Made by a program: the position numbers and the translations under genes. Of a stretch of DNA of 64,000 bases, positions 1 through 12,200 are shown piece after piece (position 1 is the stretch's first letter; every line of letters starts with the position of its first letter). Source of the stretch: Mastacembelus armatus (taxonomy: Eukaryota > Chordata > Actinopteri > Synbranchiformes > Mastacembelidae). The stretch lies in assembly GCF_900324485.2 (NCBI RefSeq), contig NC_046651.1, positions 15,264,605 through 15,328,604 on the forward strand, read 5' to 3'. Under the pieces are notes generated by a model. That model saw nothing but the letters and a program-made list of their open reading frames with translations. It had not been told where the DNA came from and did not search any database.

Positions 1-126
1 TGTTGTCTTTGAGTTTGGTGTTGTCTTTGGTGTTGTCTTTGAGTTTGGTGTTGTCTTTGAGTTTGGTGTTGTCTTTGAGTTTGGTGTTGTCTTTGAGTTT
101 GCTGTTGTGTTTGGGTTTGGTGTTGT
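1..126 (-). repeat. Coding minisatellite, 18-bp unit, in the sialyltransferase stem
   Basis: About six 18-bp units plus one 12-bp unit read, on the minus strand, as repeats of Thr-Thr-Pro-Asn-Ser-Lys. Every unit is a multiple of three, so the frame set by exon 2 is kept throughout. The array continues past the left edge, so its full length is unknown. Confidence 0.9.
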
Positions 127-551
127 TAAATTAGTCATTTTTTCTTCATGTGTTATGTTAAACACAGTTGGCTGTGTTGAGTTTCCATTTTCATCTCTAT
201 ATGAAGCATCAGGCTTAGACAAATTATATGTGTGTCTGTGATTGTTTAGTCCTGAGTCAGTCAAACTGATGTGGAAATTTGACACAAGAAAAAAAATGAG
301 AAAAATACACTTCACGCAACTTTAATAAAATGTGGTATATCTTAAAAATATGCTTAGAAACATTTCTTTAAAGACAAATTAGCCATTAACAGAAAATATT
401 CTCTTGTTTATAATTAATGTTATTGTAGTTAGTATACAAATACAACCTACCTGACGCGTTTTGATAAATATTCCCATGTAAAAATCAAAAACACAACATT
501 AAATGAGATTAAAAACACCAAAGAAAAAATACTGGATTCTTTGATTGCCAT
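1..551 (-). CDS. ST6GalNAc1-like sialyltransferase paralog, 5' exons only (runs off the left edge)
   Basis: Exon 1 is 451-551 (33 codons plus 2 nt) and encodes a signal anchor starting MAIKESSIFSLVFLISFNVV. Exon 2 starts at 265 after a pyrimidine-rich acceptor, and its reading frame stays open to base 1. Exon lengths, phases and residues parallel exons 1-2 of the complete sialyltransferase gene at 3235-13821; both contain RDENGN followed by FNIT. About 190 bp upstream of the start codon also match upstream of the complete gene, so the promoter was duplicated too. The visible protein is a cytoplasmic tail, one membrane segment and a Thr/Pro/Asn-rich stem; the catalytic domain would lie beyond the window. 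From the family, the product would be a type II Golgi enzyme adding sialic acid to GalNAc on mucin-type O-glycans. The stem holds a repeat array (1-126) absent from its neighbour. Whether the gene is intact cannot be seen. Confidence 0.8.
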
Positions 552-1146
552 CACTGAGACTTTGGAGGCTTTGCTACACAAATGCTTTGTTTTCAGACTT
601 GGAATTTACCCACAGGAGTACAGTCCTGTCAGGGTTTAACACCTTGTAACCAAAAGCGAATGGGCAGGACTACTGTGCAGAAATTAGCCACCCCTTCACT
701 TGTTCACGATGGTTCATCACACAGTGAAAAGTAGAACTATCACACCACTGTGAGGTGAAAGAAATACTCCCAATAATACAAAGCAGTGTGCACTACTCTT
801 TTATTTAATTAAAAAAAAAAAACCTTTGGAGATTGCAAGTCATTTGTCACAAGAGATCATATATCAATCATATCTCTTCCAGGAGATTTTTTTTCCTTTT
901 CTCTAACATCTCATTGCTCTTAAAGTCAAAGAAAGTAATTTCAAAATAACTTCAACAGTTTACCTTGTTAGTGATTTTCTAACAACAGATTTAAATTTTG
1001 ATGTAAATCTTTGCATCTTTTGTTTTACTGAGGTAGAAACAATTGAGCATCTTTTTTAAGTTGTACATACACTCATTTGTTTTGATCTGATAGTCACGAA
1101 TGTGCATTTTTCCTATGAAAATATATTTTTTGTTTTCTTTCAGATT

Positions 1147-1278
1147 TTGAGTCCTTACACCTATTTGTCATTTTAAAGGCTTCACATCGTCCATTTTTCT
1201 TATCAACTCTCATTTTTCACGCTTGTATTTTGGTTCCAAGCCTTAACCTGTATATTTGTTCTTTGTGCCAATAAAGGT
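1147..1278. repeat. Dispersed repeat of about 130 bp, copy 1
   Basis: This stretch, from GAGTCCTTAC to CCAATAAAG, recurs at about 2558-2688 in the same orientation with scattered differences. The end resembles the AATAAAG tail of a retroposed element, but the family was not recognised. Confidence 0.65.
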
Positions 1279-1737
1279 TGATTTTTTAAAAAAGTCCTAC
1301 CACTAGATGGCGCCATTGGTCCAGGAATCCTCTGGATGCTGTTGGAGGATCACTTGATCACTCTCAGCCACTGTGTATTAGGACTGAATCAGATATTTAT
1401 ATGTAGTGTTTCATTGTCAGTCATAAGTCATGTCAATGACATTTCTGTTTGCACTAACAGCACAATCTGATACCAGCACAGACATTTATGAGACATCCAC
1501 AGATAAAGGTTACTGGGTATGGAGGCATGTGGGAAGAAACAACTTGTGTATTTTTAGTTTATGGCTATCTTTTACCTTCTGTGACAGCCTCAGACATACA
1601 GGATTAGGAGAGAGGAAAGTGCAAACAAAGATGTAAATGCAGCTGTCATGATGGATGGATGTTTAAATAAATAAATGTTCTTTAATATTCACCAACTTTC
1701 ATGTGACAGTACTGAGGTATTGAGGTATACTCAGTAT

Positions 1738-1960
1738 TGAGGCTGTGAACAGCATTTCACCTGTTCATTTGGAAAGTATTTATTTGTGTATTCAGTACTA
1801 CATATACACTGTAATATGATCTCTACATACATTTGTTTTACTATATCTTCAATCTGTTCCTTCACAGTTCCACAGTTCTTTCTTTTCTTTAGGGGTGAAT
1901 GTGGCTAAAGTTCACTGATCATATCTTCTTCATGACATGCAGAAAACCTGACAGGTCCAA
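1738..1960. repeat. Stretch homologous to an intron of the neighbouring sialyltransferase gene
   Basis: The sequence from GCTGTGAACAGCATTTCACC onward resembles 11385-11570 (intron 3 of the complete gene). A second weaker match pairs about 1480-1600 with about 9565-9690 (intron 4). It is either a remnant of an older tandem gene copy or a dispersed repeat. Confidence 0.5.
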
Positions 1961-2557
1961 GTACATGTGATGACTGTGCCAGGATTAGTCTGACATGTTT
2001 GGAAATGGTCTTGTTTGCATTCATGCTTAGAGATAGATGAGAAGATTATCTAGCACACTCACATCTCTTTGTTAATTATGGAGATGACCCAAATACCTTA
2101 TTAGTCTATTTATGGCAGAAAGACCATGTACAGGGGTTAACTGCTGGCCTGGCTCTGTTCAAACTAAATCCATTTAACAGCAGTAGCTGTTAGTCCCAGT
2201 AGCTCAGCAACAACACAGAGGATATGCAGTTGTGGCAACTGAAAGGATTAAAATTAATAGTTTAGCATCTAATTCATCAGCCACTTTTCCCCATCCATTT
2301 TCTGCATTTTCACAGTTTTTGCAGAGTTGCCTTGCATATGAATTAAATTGTACATAGCCCCCAGCAGCAGCTCTTGTTCTGCTGCTGTGAAAAAATATGC
2401 TCCCTCTTTTGACATTGTGGTAATGGGAATCCAGCTGATCATTGCTTTTGATGGTCAATATGTATGAACTTCTCAAGAATCACATGAGCATGCAGTAAGT
2501 TACTAAACCTTTAAGATGTCATGTTCAGATGCTTTTAGTTTAAATGGGATGATTGTC

Positions 2558-2688
2558 CTGAGTCCTTACGCCTATTTGTTATTTTAAAGGCTTCACATCC
2601 ACCATTTGTCTTCAACTCTCATTTTTCACGCTTGTATTTTGGTTCCAAGCCTTGACCTGTATATTTGTTCTTTGGGCCAATAAAGTAG
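2558..2688. repeat. Dispersed repeat of about 130 bp, copy 2
   Basis: Second copy of the 1147-1278 element, same orientation, slightly shorter in the middle. Confidence 0.65.
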
Positions 2689-3234
2689 CCTACACAAATA
2701 ATGTCAGAAAATGTACTAAAAGAAGTCCAGATCAATATTATTTGCTACTAATAAACAGGCATATCTTTTTGGCCAAAGTACATCTATAGTACACCAAAAC
2801 TTCCTTTGGAGGAGTATAAAAAATATTCAAGTACTTATGAAATTTGTAAGTATCTGAAATGGAGCTGCAGTTAATTTTAGTTGAAATAAACAGCCAAAAC
2901 AAAGGCAGTGAAATATAACAGCCCTCCTATAAATTGGCCCTCCTGAAGGTTATAATGCAGGTTTTTGTTATTTCATGTGTCCTGAATTTTGATATTCATA
3001 TTATTTATATCAATGATTATATCCAGAAATGTTGCAATAAATAAAAAAACTTTGCTGAAACTCTTTCACCTGAGGTGATCAAATGCAAGTGTTTAATATT
3101 TTATACACTTATTTTAATAATGTTAGAATAAATATTATATTTAGAAATGTTGCACTAAGAAAAAACAACCTAAAATGTCCTTAGTCCTCAACAGCATTGT
3201 TGTCATTCTCACAGTGGATTTGACTTTTCTGTTT

Positions 3235-6200
3235 TTAGTCTGTTCTTTGATATAGTTTAATTATGTTGCTGTCGTGTAGTTTTTTCCATGTTTGCAGCTC
3301 CAGGATGTAGTCGTGGTTGATGTAAAAAATAACTCCGCTTTTAGGACCTCTCTCAAAGTAGTAGTTTGAGTATTTCTTGTATTCCTCAGTCATGAATCCA
3401 TATACATTCACCTAAGAAAGGCAGAGAGAGAGAGAACAGGAAGAGGTTAGATCACACCCAATAAAATAATGTAACAGATATGCAAAGTTTATCTTCGGAC
3501 ACAGCCAGACTAGCTGTGTAATTTTGTTTGCAGTCTTCATGCTTAGATAAGCTACCAGCAGCTGGCTCCATGACACTCAGACCTTCTCATCAAACTGTCA
3601 CCAAGGAAGCAAATAATTGTATTTCTCAAAATGTCCAAGTGTTCCTTTCAGAATGAATAAAACAGATCTAAGGTTAATGTCTGTGTTGTGTACTGTATAG
3701 TTTTTGCTTATAGACGTGTAGATGTCTAATTATGGCACGTGGGAAGGTTTAAATATGAACTTACTGTGTCACAGGTGTGTATAGCCAGGAAGACAGTGAA
3801 AGCCCCATTAGTTGGTCTGAAGAGGGCCCAGTATGTTTCATCCAGAGATTTAGACTTTAAAAACCTGTGGTCAGTGAAAAATCAACAAATGAACATTTGC
3901 AGCCATTAAAAACTGTTTTTATATTAATGTAATGATAATTATTCAATTCAATTTCAATTCAATTCGATTCAATTCGATTGAATTCAACTCAATACAATTC
4001 AATTTATTTGTATAGTGCCAAATCACAATGCAATCATCTCAAGGCACTTTACAAAAAACAAACAAACAAACAAAAACTCAACAAATCCCTTATGAGCAAG
4101 CACATGGAGAGGAAAAACTCTCTTTAACAGAAGAAAAAACCTCCAGCAGAACCAGGCTCAGTTTGGGCGGCAATCTGCCACAAACGGTTAGGGTACAAAC
4201 AAACAGACAAACAAATACAAACTGCAGCATTATAAAAGACTGAAATGATTTAATAAAGTTATATAAAGGTTTATATCCATAGTAAACATCTAAAGTTTTT
4301 CTCTGTAATTTTAAGGTAAATCTCATTCAGTTTCACATTTATGGGTAATTTTACATTTAAACCATAATTGACTATGTGGCACATTATAAGGGTTTATGTC
4401 CATAATAATCTAACAATTACGACACAATATTTTTTTATTTTGTATTTGTGTATCTATATAATTTTGCATTTCATGAGATGGCTTACAGCAGTTGCCATGT
4501 TGACGACAAGTTCGCCTCAACTCCATGATAACCGAAACACAGGTAAACAAGGGGAGCGCGGGTGGTGGCGAGGTGGGCATGTACTTGAGTATGCTGACAG
4601 GTGGAAAATAACCTTATGTGGTGTTAAGCAAATTAAAAATGTTTGAAAACCAATATGATTTCCAGATTCTGGACATGGATGTAAAAATGTTATTTATGCT
4701 TTCTGAGTTTTTGCTTGAATCTGTTAGTCAAGTCACCTTATTTAGATAGCCTAGTAAACCAAATTGAGAAACACAGAGATCCTAATGAAATCTAATTGTC
4801 CACAAATACCATATCCACATACCAAACCACATTCAGTCAGATATAGCAAACTTACAGTATGTGTTGGCAATTATATAATCAGATCAGAATTTGTTCTACA
4901 TAGAAATTGAATGGTCAAAAGAACTGAAAAGACATTTTACTTAATTAATTAATTTTGATTACTCTTAACCTATTCATGCACTTTATCTTATCATTTTACC
5001 ATTAAAACACAATGTTTTTTCATAAATCACAATGTTTACCAGTCATACAATAGGTGTACAGATTTAAGAATAAGTGCTCAGTGCTAATTTAATTCCTAAT
5101 TGTTGGTTATATGTTGTGTCCTCATGCAATGCTATTATCGCTTACTGCATTAATTTTAGCTTTAACTCCTTAACAGCTGTGTATTAATGAAAAGTTATAG
5201 TGACCATACTCTAAAACTGACAGATCTGGGCCTGCAGACAACTGAAAAATGCAACACATGGTGATAAAATGACTTGTACATATCCCAGCATGTACTGGGG
5301 AAAAGCAGCGTTAGTCCATCACAGAGCTAACACAACACAGGCTTTAAACATTATGGACAAATTAAACCAATTTGATAAAATTTGGTTAAAGAAGAACTCA
5401 GGTTCTTCTTGGTCTGAGCTGACATTGCTCACCATTGAGACATCATGCTGCTGCAAGCACTAATACATATGATGTTCAAGTACCACATTACTACAGTGCT
5501 GAAATGAATGATAATGCATGCATAATCAAACTACAACATTGCTGCTGAATTGGTTGAACACAAAGGCCAAACTATGATGGAACCCTGAGAGAGGTGCATA
5601 TGTACATAAGTGATGGTCAGTCAAGGTTGTGTATGTGTGGTCAGTTATGGGTGTGTTGTGTGTCCAGTAACTATGCATATGTGAAAACACACTGTAAAGC
5701 TCTTCCTCAGCATGTAAAACATTTTTATTTCCCCAAAAATCAGGTCTTCACTTCCTTCCTGCTCTGCCTTGTTGCCTTACTTGTGAATTTGGTGTGACTT
5801 TCTTGCAACTGTATACAGCTCCTATAGCAACACTATAAAAATACTTTGACATATAAATATATATATATGCACTGAGGTATATTTAAAGGTTTAGAGCTAT
5901 TTAGATAACCTATTATTGATTTTTATAAAAAGTAAAAACATTTTATGGGAATTCACTGATTTATCTTACATTATAGTTAATGACATGTTGCCCTGTATGA
6001 TCACTGTGGCTGGTACCTCTGAGCCAGAACTAGGTTTATATAAGAATAAGAGATCTAGCCATGATAACATTTTCCACTGAAGACTTAAAAAAAACTTCTA
6101 ACCCTCTTCTAATCTTAATTGATTCACACAAACATCAGGCTTTTAGTTTATGGGAATGTAATGTGTTTCATATCTAGTATTACTGCTGTGGTTTACTCTT

Positions 6201-9200
6201 GTGAAGTTTACTATGTGATTCTTTATACAGCAGCACTAACAGAAGAGAAGCAGAGATAATTTCACTGAAAAAATGAAGAATCTCATACAGTCCAAAAACC
6301 CACACTTCAATCCACAATTACAATAGGACCGTATGCAAATGAAGACCCCACAACTGTAAACAGCCGTTGAGAATTATTAACACCCTAAAAAGCTTCAGTT
6401 AAATGTTGTCATTCACACATTTGAAACACCCAACAGTAAACCTCATTCAATTACATATAACAACTCCTAAAAAAGGAGTAGGAGAAATTATTTTAACAGT
6501 TTATAATATCATCTGCAAGGAAACATCCCTTTTGACCCACACGTCACTTCTTATCTAAAAACGAACCATTCTGCTATCTTAGGAAACAAACCATTACTAC
6601 TAACTATTACCTACTTTAGAAAAAAAACAACAAACATTATTTTGATAACACCCACCTTTATAATTAAATATTGAGAAAAGAAAACAAACCATTATTTTAT
6701 AATTAATTTAATATTTAATTATGATTTTATCAGGCAAACAAACCATTCTGCTATTGCATCAAAGGAAACACCCTTAACCGCGCCCTGAACTACTTTTTTT
6801 AAAAAACAAACCATTATTTTGACCACACCCCCTTTTAAAATTAATGTAATATTTAATTATGATTTTATCAGGGGCCCTGTGATGGACTGGTGACCTGTCC
6901 AGGGTGTACCCCTGCCTTTCACCCGAGAGAGAGCTGGAATAGGCTCCAGCAGATCCCCGTGACCCTGGCTTTCAGGAAAAAGCGGGTATAGAAGATGTAT
7001 GGATGGATGGATTTTATCAGGCAAACAAACCATTCTGCTATTGCATCAAAGGAAACACCCTTAACCACGCCCTGACCTACTTTTTTAAAAAAAGCAAACC
7101 ATTATTTTGACCACGCCCAGTTTTATAATTAATTTAATATTTAATTATGGTCTTATCAGGCAAACAAACCATTCTATTACCACTATTGTGAAAGGGATGA
7201 TCAGTGTATTCCAGGATGGCCTCTATCTTTTCTGTGTCTCTCCACCACATCCTCCAGTGAGTCAAGCTTCGTTCCAGTCACTGCACCATTAACATGATTA
7301 TTATAAACAAAAAAAAAAAAAAGTTTGACCTGTTTCGCACATATCTGAGGAAGTCCTGGTGCAGCACATAGACGCGGCTCTCATTGAACTGCCCACCATA
7401 GTATGTCCATGGCCTGAAGGGTTAAAATACAGAGGTGAAAGGTCAAAATGAAACAATGACATGACCTGACATGGTTAAATCATGGACTGTTCGTTAATCC
7501 GTTTCATATTTAATATCACAACTCAGTTACTTTCCAGTAACAACTCCTGTTGTCTTTGGCACGCTGCCTACACTGCTTCATGAGAACCAACTCCCCAGTT
7601 AAAACAGTAACAAAGTGTATGTGCATTAAATACAGCAACCTTTACAAATTCAAGATAAATCCATAACAGCAGCAAAAATTCATATATTTATAATGTCCAG
7701 TTTTGTCAGGACTATATCAGAGGGATGTTAATATTATACTGTGGTATTGTAGCCTTAGTGGTGGTATAGACTGTATTAGTGATTTTTATAGTTACACTAC
7801 TAAATCATATTGATATGCAATAATGATATTTACATTTTAAACACACGTGAACACTGAAATCTAGAACCTGCACAAATTATTAATCTCTGACAGTGACAAG
7901 AGGGAGGGAAAGTTAGAAACATTTAGGGGAAAGTTAAGGGAAGCTCAAGTTTAAATTGCTCAGTTATTGTGAAATTCTCTTAGATATTAGAGTTAAATCC
8001 TTGACGTGGATGAAACTGATTTTCAGTTTTTCTGAAAACATCTTTTGATATAAAATTACATTCACTGCTTTTCTATTCACATCCAGGCCACACGGAACTA
8101 GAACAAGCACTTGTAAATAGGTTTTAATGCCAAATATATAACAATACACTGTACATAGTGGTGTTGCACATTTTTGATTTTAATTAAATTACAGATTTGT
8201 GAAGAGTTTTTCTGCCTTTACCACAAAGGAAGGATATGCTGTGAATATTTAATATGACTAGTAACTACCAGAAAATCTGCTAGTTGGGGCCTTATTGTTT
8301 TGTAAATCATAAGAAAAACTACATACATTTTTGACTGTTTGCAGAAACAGTTTTGTTCCTGTACTATATGTATAATATATATATTTTAGTTTATGTGTCT
8401 CCAAACACAAAAACATAACTCCAAACAGAGTTGAAATTTACCGTTGGTTCTTGTATGGGCCAGCAGAGACCCTTTCTCCTTTGAGAAGACCCTCGAGCCA
8501 GTTAAAATCCTTCATCCCCTCAGGAATCAGCACGTATTTTATACCCTGACCAAAGGAAGAGCAGAACAGATCAGCGTGTATGTGTCAGTGAGTTTACACC
8601 ATCACAATATGAGATCATTGTGATTTGGGTTTCAGTACCTCATCATTAGGAGCAGACGTGCTTCCATGCCTCTTAAACAAGTCCAATGATGAAGTGATGG
8701 AGAGGGCTGTGTGAACATACACAGATGTTTTGTTTCCTACATCCTCCTCGTAACCCTTGACGACTGCACCGTTCATACTGCCACACAAACAAACATCAGA
8801 TTGGCCTTTGTTAATTGATATGTGGTTGCTCTGAGTTAATTTATGTACAGTAATATAAATAAAACAAAGAACATGAGTCAAGCTTATTGTATGAACAGAC
8901 TCTGTGGTTGTTAGTGAAGAACCAACCAACAGTGAAAATATGAAAGCCACACAAAGTAACAGGAATACAGGTGTATTATATTGAGGTCAGGTTACTTATT
9001 GTAAATATGCATACAAATAGAATAGCTTAGTATATACTGTACATAGCTTTATTTAATGGATAGTTGAACTATGCAATGTTTTTCTAACTGCATTTAAGTA
9101 AATATCTCCACAGCTATTACAGGGACAGTCAGGAATTCTTGTCCAGACAATCACTGTGCCCAGATGACTTTGGTGATCCCTGGACTTTTCATTCAGCACC

Positions 9201-12200
9201 ACCATCCAGTAAAAAAGTTTTTGCCCAATTACCATCAGCTTTAGCTATATATGTGGCTGTGTGGATAGGGTTTTGAAATAACATTTAGAAGTTTCTATAA
9301 ATTATGATTACAGAACATATAGTTAAACGATTGACTGACTACAAAAAAGGCTGTAGAAAATCCAAATAATTTCTAAACCTTTAAGATTTGAACTCATAAT
9401 CTTATTTCTAAAATTCTGGCTATTACCCTGTTATTGTCAGAGAAAAATGTGTCTATTTTTAGATAAAGATAAAGTGAATGGCAGCATAAAAACCAACTAA
9501 AACTATACAGATGTTAAGTTGTTAAGTGTAAATGACATTTAGGCATGCACAAAAGTCACGTTGTGATATCAGCACAGTTTTTGAGATCTCCTAAGGTAAA
9601 AGACATTGAGTGTAGAGGAATGTGGGAAGAAACTACTCGTCTCTGTTTGTTTTAGTTTAAGGTTATTTTTTTATCTTTAGTGATACAGAGAGAAGAGCTG
9701 AGTTTAGATAATCTTTTGACAAGTTGTAACATCCAGGGCAACTCCCAGCGAGCGTTAGAGTCTCAGAAAAACAAGATTAGCAAAAAGAAAAATATATAGA
9801 CAGTTGTAAATATTACTAACTAGTTTTGTTTTCATATTAATGCAGCAGTTCAGTTAACTTCAACAAAAAGTAACTGGAATAGCCGGGAGCTTATCGCTTA
9901 TTGACCAAACAAACTCAACTCTGTATTCACTGTCTTCAAAAGCCATTACCCATGCATTACGTCGTTACACATGACTGTTTGAGAGTTAGTTTTAGCCAAA
10001 TAAAAATGACTGAGGATTAGAGCTGTGTGTGATTGTTCAACACCCTCGCACAACAATCAAGGACTAATAAAACAAACAGTGTAGAGTACTTTTTAAACTT
10101 CAGTGTTTTAAAGACTGTGTTTGAGCCTGATGTTTTGGTTTCAAAGACTTTTATGACTAGTAGCACAAACAAGACACCCATGATGGAAACACCTAGAGCT
10201 TACAATTGGTGTGTCATGCATTAGTGCACACAAATGATTCCGACAATGGATCTCTACACCATTGCCAAATATTTCCTTATCAAATACAGGAATGACAAGT
10301 TCACCTGACAACTCAGACCCAACATATCTGAGGCAAAGCCGTCATAAATGACACAGCTTTAATATGAGCTTTAAAACACTTTCCATAAATTACCTGGCAG
10401 ATATTTTTTATTCTTAATTTCTTTCTTACCGAAACACATAATCATGTGAGTCAATCTCTTTCCCCATTTTAGAGCCATTGAGGATGCCTCCAGTGCCCAC
10501 CACAGCACAGCGCACACAGCCACCACTGCCTGGCTTTGGGAGGAGCAGTGGCTCTTTTGGTTTTGGGATTAATTTCACTGAAGCCATCACATCTGCAAAC
10601 CAAGATCACATTTAGTATTTTAGGATGTCCAATCCCTACGGTGGCTGACAAGGGCAAACGCTGCAACGAAAACACCTGCAAAAGAGAAAACACAACAGAA
10701 GTGCGCCAGGCCGATAGGGGGACCCCGAACTGAGGGATGCTATGAACAAAGTTTGGCTAACTTTTACCGAGCTGACATAAAAGAGCTACGTTTTCCGTTT
10801 ATTTCTATTTAAACACTTGTCCTTGATGTTTTACAGTATTATAAAAGTACAGTACTGTAAAAGATGATGGCCAAGTGTTTAAAAAGTAACATTGGAAAAC
10901 GCACCTTCAGATCTCCCACCCTGCGTTTCTCTTTTGCAGGTGTTTTCGATGTTGCAGCGCACTGGACACAACCTGCTGAGCAGGAGGTTTTCTTAGTGTT
11001 TTCTGAAAAAATGACCCAAAATATATATTATAATGCTGTATGAGATAATTAAATAAATTTATTCAAGAATTCTCATTTTGGCTGCTAAATGTTGTAAGGT
11101 GCTTGATGTACTAATGTGATCACCTGCTAGGTAGAGTACAGCACATCTTTAGTCTGGCATCTAGAAACAGTGTTGATGTGACCAGTTAACCAAAACAATG
11201 AGCCTGAAGAGGCTAAAAAGCAGATGGCGCTGCAGAATTGTTCATCACTGTTGACATTACACACTTGATGCTAGTTTTGCCCCATAAAAGAATATTATTT
11301 TTGTCCTAATTATAATTATTTGTACATGACCAGGGTGCTCCCATCAAGTCAGAATTATGTCAATAGTATGAACTACATTCAGCTGTGAACAGCATTTCAC
11401 CTGTTCATATGGAAAGTATTTACTTAAGTAATCAGTACTGCATATTCATCACAATATCATCTCTGCCTTTGCCACAGTTTGTTACTACAACTTCAGTCTG
11501 CTGCTACAGGATCAACAGTCTTATTAAAGTTCACTAATGAGATCTCCTGATGTGCAGAAACCTTGACTACACAAACTATGCAATGTCTGTCATTCCTTAT
11601 TTACATTACACATTTGATTTATTGTTAATATAAAAATATTTAACAAATGTGTTGATATTTCACAATTTGCCAAATTGAGGAAATGCTTGGTCAAATTGAA
11701 ACCAAAGTTGTAGTACAGGTGTCCCACACTGGGGGACACCCCTCAGTGTGTCACATTTCAAGTCACACTACGTTCACCCTAGGGTCACAAATTGATTTTG
11801 GAGCGAAGCGTAACGAATTACAGCGGAGAGAGGGGCAGTAATTGAGTGACGCACATGAAAGACAAAGCGGAAGGAAGGCGCGTACATGGCATGTCATTAA
11901 ACTTTTTGGTGGGAACATCAATTCTGGCCTCATTGGAAATATTTCAAGAAGAGAAGTAAAGGTAAATGAGAAAGCCAGCACATTAAACAGTGTAGAAAAC
12001 GAAGTTAAAGGTTAAAGGTTGAAACTATGACAGACATAACTTGTGGTTACAGCACAAACCAGTGTGGAAGTTTTCTGCCAAGTCAAGTTGTCCTTGAGTT
12101 AAACACACTGCTCCAAGTCTTATCAGTGACACCATTTGCCTCCTTGGCAAATTGTTGTGTGGCCATAGAAGGATGGACACACTAAATATTAAAACTTTAA

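Larger units (their letters stand above)
552..3234. other. Intergenic region between the two sialyltransferase genes
   Basis: No convincing exon was found. The first 190 bases are the promoter-side flank of the left paralog, matching 13822-14010. The rest is AT-rich and holds a roughly 130-bp repeat present twice and stretches that resemble introns of the complete gene. The 3' UTR of the complete gene occupies the right end; a possible minus-strand ATTAAA signal lies near 3093. Confidence 0.6.
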
